DNA of 64,000 nt, from contig CABZDS010000002.1 of assembly GCA_902524595.1 (NCBI GenBank), positions 66,793 through 130,792 of the forward strand, in the 5' to 3' direction. The position numbers and the translations under genes are program-made. Positions 47,428-57,288 of this stretch are shown here, one piece after another (the first letter of the stretch is position 1; the number at the start of each line of letters is the position of its first letter). The notes beneath the pieces were generated by a model. It made no database searches. It had not been told where the DNA came from and saw only the letters and a program-made list of their open reading frames with translations. Origin of the DNA: an uncultured Pelagibacteraceae bacterium (GTDB lineage Bacteria; Pseudomonadota; Alphaproteobacteria; Pelagibacterales; Pelagibacteraceae).

Positions 47428-49443
47428 ATGTTCAAAAAAGAAGATGTAAAAAATAAATATGATTTAAAAATTAAAGAATATAACAAACATAATAAACTAT
47501 ATTACGAAGATAGCTTACCAATTATATCTGATAGAGAATTTGACAAGCTTAAAGCTGAAATATTAAATTTAGAGAAAAATTATACTTTTCTGACAAACAT
47601 AAAATCTCCATCAAATTCAGTTGGTTTTTATCCATCGAAAAAATTTGAAAAATTTAAGCATAAGGTGCAAATGTTATCTTTATCTAATGCATTTGATACA
47701 GATGATCTAATAAATTTTGAAAAAAAAATACTTAATTATCTTAATAAAAAAATTCCTTTAGAATATAGTGTGGAACCTAAAATTGATGGCATATCTGCAT
47801 CTCTAACATATTTAAATGGTAAATTGGCTTACGGAGTTTCACGAGGTGATGGTAAAGAAGGTGAACTAATAACTAATAATCTTAAAACCATAAAAGATAT
47901 TCCTCACATAATTAAAAATAGCACTATTCCAAAAGAAATAGAAATTAGAGGAGAGGTTTTTATTGAAAAAAAAGACTTTGAAAAATTAAAAGGTAAATTT
48001 GCCAATCCAAGAAACGCCGCTTCAGGTACACTTAGACAAAAAGATTCAAAAGAAACCGGCAAAATTCCACTTAAATTTATTGCTTATACTTTTGGATTTT
48101 CAAGTGAAGATAAATTTAAAAAACAATCTGATTTTTTAAAAGAGTTAAAGTCATGGGGTTTTTTAATTAGTGAATATAATAAAATTTTCAAAAGTATTGA
48201 TGGCTTAGTAAATTTTCACCGTCAATTTGAAGAAAAAAGATTTGATTTAAAGTATGATGTTGATGGACTTGTCTATAAGATAAATAGTATACAATTGCAA
48301 AAAAGATTAGGTTTTACCTCAAATGCACCTAGGTGGGCAATTGCACACAAATTTTCTGCAGATCATGCTTACTCAGAAGTATTAAATATAGATATCCAAG
48401 TTGGTAGAACAGGAGCATTAACACCAGTAGCCAAAGTTAAACCAGTAAATATTGGAGGAGTTGTTGTATCTAATGCAACTCTTCATAATGAAGACGAAAT
48501 ACTGAGGAAAGATATAAGAATTGGAGACACTGTAAAAATTGAAAGAGCAGGTGATGTAATTCCTCATGTTATAGAAGTAGATTTAAGAAGAAGAAAAAAA
48601 AAATTGAACAAATTTTTGTTTCCGACAAAATGCCCGTCTTGTGGATCAAAGACAGAAAAAGAATATAATAAAACTACAAAAAAATTTGATGCAGTTCGTA
48701 GATGTACTAATGAAGGATTTACTTGTGAGAAAATTGCAATTGAAAAAATCAAACATTTTATATCTAAGGATGCAATAAATATAGATGGCTTAGGTAAAAA
48801 AGTTGTTGAAAAATTTTGGGATTTAAATTTAATAAAATTCCCTCAAGATATTTATAATTTAAATTATAAAAAAATATCGTCTCTTGATGGATGGGGATCT
48901 CAATCAGTTTCAAATCTTAAATATTCTATAGAAAATTCTAAAAAAGTTGCATTAGATAAATTTATTTTTTCACTGGGTATAAGACATATTGGAATTGAGA
49001 ATGCAAAAATTATTGCAGATTTTATAAAAAATATTAGAAATTTTTTAAATTATGTTAAAAATAATAAAATAAATCAATTTATAAATATAGATGGTATCGG
49101 CGAAACACAAATTAAATCTTTAGAAAAGTTTTTTCAAAATAGAATAAATATAAAAGTTGTAGAAGAATTAATTGAAATTTTAAATGTTAAAGATAGCAAT
49201 CTAAAAAAAAATGGAAAATTAAAAAATCAAACATTTATGTTTACTGGTAAGTTGCAAAATATAAGTAGAGCTGAAGCTAAAAGTTTAATCGAGGAAAATT
49301 CAGGAAGTATTGTTAGTAGTGTAAATAAAAAATTAGACTACTTAATAATTGGTGAAAAGCCAACTAATAGTAAAGTGGAACAAGCTAAAAGTTTAGGTAT
49401 TAAAATAATTACACAAAAAGAATGGTCAGATTTACTATATTAG
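47428..49443 (+). CDS. ligA: NAD-dependent DNA ligase
   Basis: Seals nicks in replication and repair. Ia domain (YYEDSLPIISDREFDKL near 25-41), adenylation site K118 in VEPKIDG, OB fold with QVGRTGALTPVA, a four-Cys zinc finger (CPSCGSK...RRCTNEGFTC), helix-hairpin-helix repeats, and a C-terminal BRCT domain (FMFTGKLQNISRAEAK). Length 671. It appears to be the last gene of the dcw-led run and converges on the pepP-like gene, overlapping it by 9 nt. Confidence 0.96.
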   Translation: MFKKEDVKNKYDLKIKEYNKHNKLYYEDSLPIISDREFDKLKAEILNLEKNYTFLTNIKSPSNSVGFYPSKKFEKFKHKVQMLSLSNAFDTDDLINFEKKILNYLNKKIPLEYSVEPKIDGISASLTYLNGKLAYGVSRGDGKEGELITNNLKTIKDIPHIIKNSTIPKEIEIRGEVFIEKKDFEKLKGKFANPRNAASGTLRQKDSKETGKIPLKFIAYTFGFSSEDKFKKQSDFLKELKSWGFLISEYNKIFKSIDGLVNFHRQFEEKRFDLKYDVDGLVYKINSIQLQKRLGFTSNAPRWAIAHKFSADHAYSEVLNIDIQVGRTGALTPVAKVKPVNIGGVVVSNATLHNEDEILRKDIRIGDTVKIERAGDVIPHVIEVDLRRRKKKLNKFLFPTKCPSCGSKTEKEYNKTTKKFDAVRRCTNEGFTCEKIAIEKIKHFISKDAINIDGLGKKVVEKFWDLNLIKFPQDIYNLNYKKISSLDGWGSQSVSNLKYSIENSKKVALDKFIFSLGIRHIGIENAKIIADFIKNIRNFLNYVKNNKINQFINIDGIGETQIKSLEKFFQNRINIKVVEELIEILNVKDSNLKKNGKLKNQTFMFTGKLQNISRAEAKSLIEENSGSIVSSVNKKLDYLIIGEKPTNSKVEQAKSLGIKIITQKEWSDLLY

Positions 49444-51126
49444 TTTAGCAAACCATTTTCGTTCGTTATTATTTAAATAAGGAGATATTTTTGAGTAGGC
49501 CTCTAAATGGTATGTAAAAATATAATCTTTTTCAAACTTATTTAAAAGTTTTTCTTCAATTAAATCCTTTTCATATGGTACCCAAGTAAGGTTTTTCAAG
49601 CATGGACTTTTATTTTTTTCATCAACGTAAACTAAATTTTCTATTCTAATTCCAAAATTATTTTCTAAATAATAACCTGGCTCATTGCTAATTATCATAC
49701 CTTTTTGAAGTTTTATAAAGTTATTTTTAGATATACTTTGTGGTCCCTCATGCACATTCATAAAAAATCCAACTCCATGTCCGGTTCCATGTCTATAATC
49801 TAAATTGACTAAATTTAAACTTTTTCTAGCTAGTTTATCTAAATTATTTCCATTTTGAACTTTATCAATTTTAGCTGTAACCACAGCTATATGACCTTTC
49901 AAAACTCTTGTATAAATCTCTTTAATTTTTTTATTAGGTTTATTGAAAGCAATTGTTCTAGTAACATCTGTTGTACCCCACTTATAATGACCCCCTGAGT
50001 CTACTAATAAAAGATGGTTTTTATTTAATTTACGATTTGACTTTTTATTTGATCTATAATGAATAATTGCACCGTTTGGACCTGATCCAGCTATAGTCTC
50101 AAAACTAGGAAATAAAAAGTTCTTACTTTTTCTCCTGAAACTTTCTAATTTTTTCTCAACTTTTATTTCATCTAAGTGACTTATATTTGAGTTTTTAATC
50201 CAATGTAAAAATTTAGTGACTGCTACACCGTCCTTAATATGTGTATTAATCATATTTTTAATCTCAGTACTATTTTTAATCGATTTTAAAATATAAATGG
50301 GATCAATCCTTTTTTCTATTTTAAATTTAGAATTTATTAAATTTTCATTAAGGATGGAGCAGGTTTTACTATCTATGCAAAAAGAATTTCCTTTTAAAGA
50401 ATTTAAAACTTGAAAAAATTTTTCTTTCTCAAAAAAAACAATTTTTTTATTCAAAATTTTTTTTTTTACATTTTTTAATTTTTTTATGTTTCCAAAAATA
50501 AAAATTTTATTATTTTTAGTTAAAATTGCTTGAAAGTTAGCTACTGGTGAATTTGGTAAATCTTTTCCCCTTATATTCAATAACCAACAAACATTTTCAT
50601 TTGAACTAATAAATAAATTATCTATTTTTTCGTAATTAATAATTTTAACTAATCTTTTAATTTTATTATTAGAGCTTTCACCAGTAATCGAACTATCTAT
50701 CGAGTAAACTAAATTATCTTTATTTACAGTTTCAATTCGACCCTTAAATAAACTAAAATTAATAGGAATTAAGTTACAAGAGCTACCAAAATATAATTCT
50801 AATATATCTTTTGTGAATAATTTTGGATCAAATCCAATATTTTTAAAATAATAATTTATTAAAATATCTTTTGGCCATTTATATGGTATTTCATGGATAA
50901 TAAATCTTTTTCCTGATTGTTTTTTAGCTTGAATTATATATCGACCATCTACAAATAAATGATTAGAGTTTTTTAAAATAAGAATAAAACCTGCTGATCC
51001 TGTAAAATTTGCAACTATTTTAAGTTTATTTATTCTAGAATATTCAGTAAAAAATTCATCATTCTTTGGAATTACATATCCATCAAGATTATTCGAAACA
51101 ATAAAATTTTTAAATTTATTTATCAT
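49435..51126 (-). CDS. pepP: Xaa-Pro aminopeptidase (M24B family)
   Basis: Metallopeptidase that removes an N-terminal residue preceding proline. The C-terminal pita-bread domain carries the five metal ligands: two Asp in LLLVDSGGHYKWGTTDVTRT, His in GHGVGFFMNVHEGP, and two Glu in ISNEPGYYLENNFGIRIENL. The two preceding creatinase-like N-terminal domains make the 563-residue, three-domain form also known from eukaryotic XPNPEP1 and many Alphaproteobacteria. It begins within the end of uvrD (11-nt overlap). Confidence 0.9.
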   Translation of the reverse strand: MINKFKNFIVSNNLDGYVIPKNDEFFTEYSRINKLKIVANFTGSAGFILILKNSNHLFVDGRYIIQAKKQSGKRFIIHEIPYKWPKDILINYYFKNIGFDPKLFTKDILELYFGSSCNLIPINFSLFKGRIETVNKDNLVYSIDSSITGESSNNKIKRLVKIINYEKIDNLFISSNENVCWLLNIRGKDLPNSPVANFQAILTKNNKIFIFGNIKKLKNVKKKILNKKIVFFEKEKFFQVLNSLKGNSFCIDSKTCSILNENLINSKFKIEKRIDPIYILKSIKNSTEIKNMINTHIKDGVAVTKFLHWIKNSNISHLDEIKVEKKLESFRRKSKNFLFPSFETIAGSGPNGAIIHYRSNKKSNRKLNKNHLLLVDSGGHYKWGTTDVTRTIAFNKPNKKIKEIYTRVLKGHIAVVTAKIDKVQNGNNLDKLARKSLNLVNLDYRHGTGHGVGFFMNVHEGPQSISKNNFIKLQKGMIISNEPGYYLENNFGIRIENLVYVDEKNKSPCLKNLTWVPYEKDLIEEKLLNKFEKDYIFTYHLEAYSKISPYLNNNERKWFAKLI

Positions 51127-53146
51127 TTAATTTTTTTTGAAATCTTAACCATCCTGGACTTCTAATCTCATTTTCAAATTCCATATCTTGATTAAATTCA
51201 AAATCATTTTCTTCTTTGTCTGTAAAACTATTATTTTTTTTAATATACTCATCGGGTAATTCATCAACAAATCTTGAAGCTATGCTATCAATCCAATCTC
51301 CTTGATAAAATCTGTTCAAAGAGAAAGAAATTTTAGCAATTTTCTTTGCTCTCGTAATTCCAACATATGCAAGTCTTCTTTCTTCTTCCAAACCACTTTC
51401 ACCCTTTTCTTCAATACTTTTTTGATGTGGAAACAATCCTTCTTCCCAACCCGGTAAATATACAACATTAAATTCCAATCCCTTAGACGCATGCAAAGTC
51501 ATTAAATTAACTTTTTCACTTTCCCAATCCTGGTCAAGTGAAGTAGCTAGAGCAACATGTTCTAAAAAACTTTCTAAGTTATCAAAATCTTTCATCGCAT
51601 TTAATAATTCTTTAATATTTTCTAATCTACTTTCATTTTCTAAATTTTTATTACTTTTTAACATTTCGCTATATCCAGACTCATCCAAAACAGTTTGCAA
51701 GAGTTTGTTATGATTAATTTTTTTCTTAAGTTCATATCTCCATTTATCTAATAAGTTTAATAATGAATTTAAACCAATCTTTGTTTTGGGTTTAATTTTG
51801 TTTAATTCTATTAATTTTCTTGAAGCTATTTCCATAGAAAAATTATTTTTTTTTGCAAATTCCATGATCATTTTAATTGTAGTATCTCCGATTGATCTTT
51901 TTGGGACATTTACAATTCTCTCAAATGATAGATCATCGAGTGGCTGAGATATACATCTTAAATATGAAACACAGTCTTTTATCTCTGCTCTTTCATAGAA
52001 TTTAATACCTCCTATTATTCTATATGGAATTCCAACCTTTAAAAATCTTTCCTCGAATTCTCTAGTTTGAAAAATAGCTCTTACCAATATTGCAATTTCA
52101 TTTAGGGAGTTATTTTTTTTAAAATTTTCTATTGTTGAACTTATTTCAATAGCTTCATCTTTTACATTTCTAAAACAATCTAAAGTTACAAGTTCCCCAA
52201 CTTCTTCGTTGGTATATAATGTTTTTCCAACTCTATTCTGATTGTTCTCAATCAATTTTGAGGCAACATTTAAAATATTTTGAGTAGATCTATAATTTTT
52301 TTCTAGTCTAATTATTTTTGTATTTTTATAAATTTTATCAAATTCTAAGAAATTTTTAATTTCTGCCCCTCTCCAGCTATATATAGATTGATCATCATCT
52401 CCAACACAACATAAATTTTTGTTATCAGCAGATAAATATTTAAGCCACTCGCTTTGTATAAAATTGGTATCTTGGTATTCATCAACTAAAATATATTTAA
52501 ATTTTTTTGAATAAATTGAAACTATATCTTTATTATTTTTAAAAATTTTAACTGTATGTAAAATTAAATCACTGAAATCTGCAGAATTTAAATCAATAAG
52601 TTTTTGTTGATAAATTTTATATATATTTAAGAAATTTTTTTCTAAATTATCTTTCTTTTTTGTTATTACATCTTCAGGATAAAATCCTTTATTTTTCCAT
52701 TTGTCTATCACAGCCAATATATATTTTGGAGATATTTTTTTAATATCTATATCTTCTGCTTTGCAAATATTTTTGATTAATCTTATTTGGTCTTCTTGAT
52801 CAATAATTGTAAAATTTGACTTTAATTCAGCTGCTTCAGCATGTTTCCTGAGAATTTTTGAACTAATAGAATGAAACGTTCCTAGCCATGGTAATCCAGT
52901 AGCTTCTTTTCTAAGAAGTTTAGAAACTCTAATTTGCATTTCTTTTGCAGCCTTATTTGTAAAAGTAACCGCGAGTATTTGGCTAGAAAAAGCCTTATGA
53001 CTTCTTATTATGTGCGTTATCCTAGAAGTAAGAACTTTAGTTTTACCCGAGCCGGCTCCAGCAACTATTAGGAGTGGGCCATCAAGAGATAATACTGCTT
53101 CTTGTTGCTTTTCATTTAAATTTAACAAATAATCAGATTTTAACAT
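51116..53146 (-). CDS. uvrD: UvrD/PcrA-type DNA helicase
   Basis: Superfamily 1A 3'-5' helicase for excision and mismatch repair. Q motif LNEKQQEAV near 11-19, Walker A GAGSGKTKV near 31-39, Walker B VDEYQDTN near 219-226, motif III GDDDQSIYSWRGA, motif IV with LEKNYRSTQNIL, motif V LMTLHASKGLEF and motif VI ERRLAYVGITRAKK are all present. At 676 residues it lacks a long C-terminal tail. It is divergent from the AsmA-like gene with 30 nt between starts. Confidence 0.94.
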   Translation of the reverse strand: MLKSDYLLNLNEKQQEAVLSLDGPLLIVAGAGSGKTKVLTSRITHIIRSHKAFSSQILAVTFTNKAAKEMQIRVSKLLRKEATGLPWLGTFHSISSKILRKHAEAAELKSNFTIIDQEDQIRLIKNICKAEDIDIKKISPKYILAVIDKWKNKGFYPEDVITKKKDNLEKNFLNIYKIYQQKLIDLNSADFSDLILHTVKIFKNNKDIVSIYSKKFKYILVDEYQDTNFIQSEWLKYLSADNKNLCCVGDDDQSIYSWRGAEIKNFLEFDKIYKNTKIIRLEKNYRSTQNILNVASKLIENNQNRVGKTLYTNEEVGELVTLDCFRNVKDEAIEISSTIENFKKNNSLNEIAILVRAIFQTREFEERFLKVGIPYRIIGGIKFYERAEIKDCVSYLRCISQPLDDLSFERIVNVPKRSIGDTTIKMIMEFAKKNNFSMEIASRKLIELNKIKPKTKIGLNSLLNLLDKWRYELKKKINHNKLLQTVLDESGYSEMLKSNKNLENESRLENIKELLNAMKDFDNLESFLEHVALATSLDQDWESEKVNLMTLHASKGLEFNVVYLPGWEEGLFPHQKSIEEKGESGLEEERRLAYVGITRAKKIAKISFSLNRFYQGDWIDSIASRFVDELPDEYIKKNNSFTDKEENDFEFNQDMEFENEIRSPGWLRFQKKLNDK

Positions 53147-53176
53147 TTTTTTTACTGTATAAGTCTTATTATTTTA

Positions 53177-54544
53177 ATGAATAAAATTAAGCAAAATAAA
53201 GTTACGTTCATTTTAATTCTATCATCAATTGTAATAATTTTTTCATCATTAACTATTTTATCTTTACCAGTTTTATTTAATTATAAAAGCAAAGTTACAA
53301 ATATTGAAAAAAATTTTTACAATAATTTTAAAATTTATCTCAATTCAACTGGAAAAATTTCATATAAGCCATTTCCAAAACCACATCTATTGATAGAAAA
53401 TGCCTCACTAAATCTATCAAAATTACAAAAAAATAAAGACCTAATTAATACTTCAAATTTAAAAATTTTTCTTTCTTTAAGAAACATATATCTGCATGAC
53501 TTTAAAAAATTAATATCAACAGAAATTTCTGATACAAACTTAGATTTAAAAATGTCCGATATCAGGGATTTTAGGAATCACTTATATCTTAAAGTTAATA
53601 AACCAATAAATTTTAAAAACTGTAAAATTTTTATAAAAAATAAAAATGATGATGTAATAATAATTTCTACAATTAAAGAGATTTCTTATAAAATCAAAAA
53701 TAAAGTAAAAACTAAATATTTTATTGTTAATGGGCAAGTCTTTGGATTAAATTTTAAATCTGAATGGAAGAGAAGTTATGAAACACCAAAAAGTAGTTTT
53801 CATAATGTAGATATATTTAATCCAAAGATTGAAATGAAAAATATTTTTGTGTTTGAAAATAAAAAAAATTTTAAAGGAAATAGTAAAATAAATTATTTAC
53901 AGGAAAAATTAGAATATGAATTTAATTTTAATAATAATGAAATTCTAATTTCTTCTCCCAATTATAAAAAAACAAATTTTAATTTAGAAAGCAAGATTTC
54001 ATTAAACCCTTTTTACTTTGATGGAATTTTTACTATAAAAAATAAGAAAATTGAAAAAATTATAGATAATATTTTATTAAATTTATTCTTATACGATGAA
54101 GAATATCTTAGCAATTTCAATGGAAAATTAAAAATTAAATTCAATAGTTTAAACAATAAATTAATAAAAAATGGATCGCTAGAATTTTTATTTAATCAAA
54201 AAAAAATAAATTTAATTAATGCTAATTTTTTCTTAAACCAAATTGGTAATATTAATTCTGATATATACTTTGTTAAGGATGAAGGAGAAATTAAATTTAT
54301 ATCAACCAACGAACTGAAAATAGAAAACCACATCGAATTTGCTAAAGCTTTTCAAGTTGGTTCAAATAAAGTAAAAAATATAAAACAAATAAATTTTAAT
54401 TTAGAAAAAAATGTTGAGGATACAAATTATGTTATTAATAATGTAAAAATTAACAATAAAGAAATTGAGAACAAGTTAGATAAACCTTTTTTGATAAAAA
54501 ATATTCAAAATTTAAGATCATATATAAGAAATGTTATTAATTAA
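53177..54544 (+). CDS. AsmA-like membrane-anchored protein
   Basis: A 455-residue protein with one N-terminal helix (about 10-33), then beta-rich periplasmic sequence with many Asn, Lys and Ile. The start, with KISYKPFPKPHLLIENASLNL, resembles the N-terminal AsmA domain (small Ile/Phe-Pro-rich turn, then IENVSL-type strand), and repeated short strands follow. AsmA-like proteins are proposed to move phospholipids between membranes. Identity is weak; it may only be a lineage-specific envelope protein. Its stop overlaps that of fumC by 4 nt. Confidence 0.55.
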   Translation: MNKIKQNKVTFILILSSIVIIFSSLTILSLPVLFNYKSKVTNIEKNFYNNFKIYLNSTGKISYKPFPKPHLLIENASLNLSKLQKNKDLINTSNLKIFLSLRNIYLHDFKKLISTEISDTNLDLKMSDIRDFRNHLYLKVNKPINFKNCKIFIKNKNDDVIIISTIKEISYKIKNKVKTKYFIVNGQVFGLNFKSEWKRSYETPKSSFHNVDIFNPKIEMKNIFVFENKKNFKGNSKINYLQEKLEYEFNFNNNEILISSPNYKKTNFNLESKISLNPFYFDGIFTIKNKKIEKIIDNILLNLFLYDEEYLSNFNGKLKIKFNSLNNKLIKNGSLEFLFNQKKINLINANFFLNQIGNINSDIYFVKDEGEIKFISTNELKIENHIEFAKAFQVGSNKVKNIKQINFNLEKNVEDTNYVINNVKINNKEIENKLDKPFLIKNIQNLRSYIRNVIN

Positions 54545-55929
54545 TTTGGACCAATCATTTTTAGGGGATTTACTATTATGTCATATTCTTTTTCATTAAC
54601 TAAACCTGATCTAACTGCCTCGTCTTTAAGTTTCTTTCCATTTTTTAAAGCTCTTTTCGCAATTTTTGCAGCATTATCATATCCTATTTTAGGAGCTAAA
54701 GCTGTTACAAGCATTAATGAATTGTCTAAATGTTCTTTGATTTTTTTTTTGTTGGCTCTTATTCCTTTAACGCAGTATAAACTGAAGTTTTTCACGCTAT
54801 CTCCCAAAATATCAATTGATTGTAAAATATTATAAGCTATCAAAGGTTTAAATACATTAAGTTCAAAATGACCGTGGGTACCTGCAACAGTTATTCCAGT
54901 ATGGTTTCCTATAACTTTTGCACAAACCATAGTAACAGCCTCGCACTGAGTTGGGTTAACCTTGCCCGGCATAATTGAGGACCCAGGCTCATTTTCTGGT
55001 AACATTAACTCCCCATAACCAGCTCTTGGCCCAGATCCCAAAAATCTAATATCATTTGAAATTTTCATCAGTGCTACTGCACATGAATTTAATGATCCTG
55101 AAAAATTTACAATTGCATCATGCGCCGCCAACTCAGAAAATTTATTAGGCGCTGGTTTAAAATTAATATTACAAAATTTTCCTATCTCTTTTATAATTTT
55201 TTTATCAAAGTTTTTTTTTGAATTTATTCCTGTTCCAACTGCTGTTCCACCTTGAGCTAAAAAGTAAATATCTCCTAAACAATACTTAATTCGATCTAAA
55301 CTTTTTTTTATCTGTTCACAATATCCAGAAAATTCTTGACCGAGTGATAATGGTGTAGCATCTTGTAGATGCGTTCTTCCAATTTTTACAATTTTTTTAA
55401 ATTCTTTGCTTTTTTTCCTTAATGATATTTCTAATAATTTTAAATTTGGTAAAAGTTTATTTATAGTCTCTGTCGCAACAGAAATATGCATTGCTGATGG
55501 AAATACGTCATTAGTAGACTGAGATTTGTTAACATGATCATTGGGGTGAACTGGTTTTTTTGATCCTTTTTTTCCTTTTAGTATTTCTATAGCTCTATTT
55601 GCTATTACTTCATTAACGTTCATATTGGTTTGAGTACCAGAGCCTGTTTGCCAGACTTTTAATGGAAAATTATTAATCATTTTTCCATTAATAACCTCAT
55701 TAGATGCTTTTATAATAGCTCTAGCAATTTTTGGTGATATTAACTTATCTTTTTGGTGTACAATTGCTGCACTTCTCTTAATAATTGCAATAGATCTTAT
55801 TATTGATGATGGAACCAATATTTTGCCAATATTAAAAAATTTTTTTGATCTTTGAGTAGATGCACCCCAATATTTATCATTCGGCACATTAATACCACCT
55901 ATGCTATCAAATTCTTTTCTTGTTTTCAT
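54541..55929 (-). CDS. fumC: Fumarate hydratase, class II
   Basis: Iron-independent fumarase of the TCA cycle. Superfamily signatures are clear: SGTQTNMNVNEV near 99-110, the HPNDHVNKSQSTND segment near 127-140, GRTHLQDATPLSLGQE near 185-200 and GSSIMPGKVNPTQCE near 317-331 (the flexible catalytic loop). Length 462. Aspartase and other family members differ at the TQTNMN and NKSQSTND segments, so fumarase is favoured. It is divergent from the MazG-like gene, 61 nt away. Confidence 0.94.
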   Translation of the reverse strand: MKTRKEFDSIGGINVPNDKYWGASTQRSKKFFNIGKILVPSSIIRSIAIIKRSAAIVHQKDKLISPKIARAIIKASNEVINGKMINNFPLKVWQTGSGTQTNMNVNEVIANRAIEILKGKKGSKKPVHPNDHVNKSQSTNDVFPSAMHISVATETINKLLPNLKLLEISLRKKSKEFKKIVKIGRTHLQDATPLSLGQEFSGYCEQIKKSLDRIKYCLGDIYFLAQGGTAVGTGINSKKNFDKKIIKEIGKFCNINFKPAPNKFSELAAHDAIVNFSGSLNSCAVALMKISNDIRFLGSGPRAGYGELMLPENEPGSSIMPGKVNPTQCEAVTMVCAKVIGNHTGITVAGTHGHFELNVFKPLIAYNILQSIDILGDSVKNFSLYCVKGIRANKKKIKEHLDNSLMLVTALAPKIGYDNAAKIAKRALKNGKKLKDEAVRSGLVNEKEYDIIVNPLKMIGPN

Positions 55930-55990
55930 TTATTTGAATAAATAACTAAATAATTTATATACTAGTTTTTATTAATCTTACAGGAGTAAA

Positions 55991-56362
55991 ATGACAAATT
56001 TTCAAAAAGTAAAAAAATTTATGGAGACTTTTGGTCAAGAAGTAAAATCAAGACCATCTTTTAGCTCTGAAAAAATCAATGAACTAAGATACAATTTAAT
56101 TAAAGAGGAATTAGAAGAGTTTAGACAAGCGTTAGATAATAATAATCTTTTAGAAACAGCTGATGCTTTAACAGATATATTGTATGTTACATATGGGGCA
56201 GGACATGCATTTGGAATTGATTTAGATTCTTGCTTTCAGGAAGTTCAAAACTCTAATATGAGTAAGTTAGGAAATAATGGAAAACCTATTTTTAATGATC
56301 AGGGCAAAGTTATGAAAGGTCCAAATTATTTTAAACCAGATTTGTCTAAATTTATTAAGTAA
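55991..56362 (+). CDS. MazG-like nucleotide pyrophosphohydrolase
   Basis: A 123-residue all-alpha NTP pyrophosphatase of the MazG/HisE superfamily. Metal-binding residues are in EELEEFRQAL near 40-49 and ETADALTDILYVTYG near 57-71 (the ExxE...ExxD pattern). A C-terminal segment with SNMSKLG and GKVMKGPNYFKPDL matches a phage- and bacterium-borne MazG-like group. It probably hydrolyses non-canonical or excess nucleotides. AGGAG at 55982-55986 is a good ribosome-binding site. Confidence 0.82.
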   Translation: MTNFQKVKKFMETFGQEVKSRPSFSSEKINELRYNLIKEELEEFRQALDNNNLLETADALTDILYVTYGAGHAFGIDLDSCFQEVQNSNMSKLGNNGKPIFNDQGKVMKGPNYFKPDLSKFIK

Positions 56363-57269
56363 TTTGTAGCCAATCAGGTTTCTTGATTTTAACTTTAGCA
56401 GAACCACAATTAAAAGTTTTGTCAAAATCAAATTTTTCATTCTTTACTTTGATAAGAGCATAGGGATAATTATCATTTATTAATATTTTTCCTATTTCAT
56501 CTTTCTCAACTGATATGATATCGTTATCTAAATTTCCTTCTATAACTTCAATTGGTAGAAGACGTTTATTTAATTTATCTTTTAACTTAATTCTGGCAGT
56601 ATTTTCTTGGCCTACGTAACAACCTTTTTTAAAATCTATTGCATTTAATTCATCAAAGTTACATTCAATACCAAAAAGTTTATTTTGAAGTTTTTCAGTA
56701 TTATTTTGTGGGATACCGATCTCATGACACAATTTGTAATATTCATTTTTATCTGCACTTTGAAGCCCAAGTTTTTTTAATGATAAATATAATTTTTCTA
56801 AATTAGTTACTATTCTTGCGCCAAGCTCTATATTTCTAGGATCTAAAAAAATACTATCCTCTCTAAATTTAATTGTGCAACCCGCAGTAGAACTTGAATT
56901 TTCCATGTCCAAAAATCTTTTTTTACTAATAACTGCAATGACAAATTCATTGCTTAAATTTAAAATTTCTATTTTTGATCTAAGTTTGTATAAATTTAAT
57001 TGATTAAATAAATTATCAATATTTTTTTTTTCACAATCTAAAAAATATCCAGACTTATGTTTTAATATATTGAAGTCATACAAATATTTTCCTTGTGGAG
57101 TAAGTAAAGCAGAATAACATGAATTTTTTTCATCTACTTTGTTAATATTATTTGTAACTATATTTTGTAGAAATTCTTTACAGTCTTCACCTGAGACATA
57201 CAAAAGTCCTCTGTCCTCTAAGATATAAACATTATTTTTTTTCATGATTGATTGGTTCACAATATTCAT
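56355..57269 (-). CDS. ygfZ: YgfZ/GcvT-like folate-binding Fe-S maintenance protein
   Basis: Folate-binding protein (IBA57-like) that helps maintain certain [4Fe-4S] enzymes. The signature KGCYVGQENTARIK (family K-G-C-[YF]-x-G-Q-E) lies near residue 218, with its cysteine present. The N-terminal LYVSGEDCKEFLQNIVTNNI and YSALLTPQGKYLYDF are also typical. The frame opens at 57269, but an in-frame ATG at 57245 (MKKNNVYILEDRGL) is equally good and leaves more space to the divergent pyrC. It converges with the MazG-like gene, with 8 nt of overlap. Confidence 0.86.
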   Translation of the reverse strand: MNIVNQSIMKKNNVYILEDRGLLYVSGEDCKEFLQNIVTNNINKVDEKNSCYSALLTPQGKYLYDFNILKHKSGYFLDCEKKNIDNLFNQLNLYKLRSKIEILNLSNEFVIAVISKKRFLDMENSSSTAGCTIKFREDSIFLDPRNIELGARIVTNLEKLYLSLKKLGLQSADKNEYYKLCHEIGIPQNNTEKLQNKLFGIECNFDELNAIDFKKGCYVGQENTARIKLKDKLNKRLLPIEVIEGNLDNDIISVEKDEIGKILINDNYPYALIKVKNEKFDFDKTFNCGSAKVKIKKPDWLQIT

Positions 57270-57288
57270 ATAATAACGATTTCATAAA

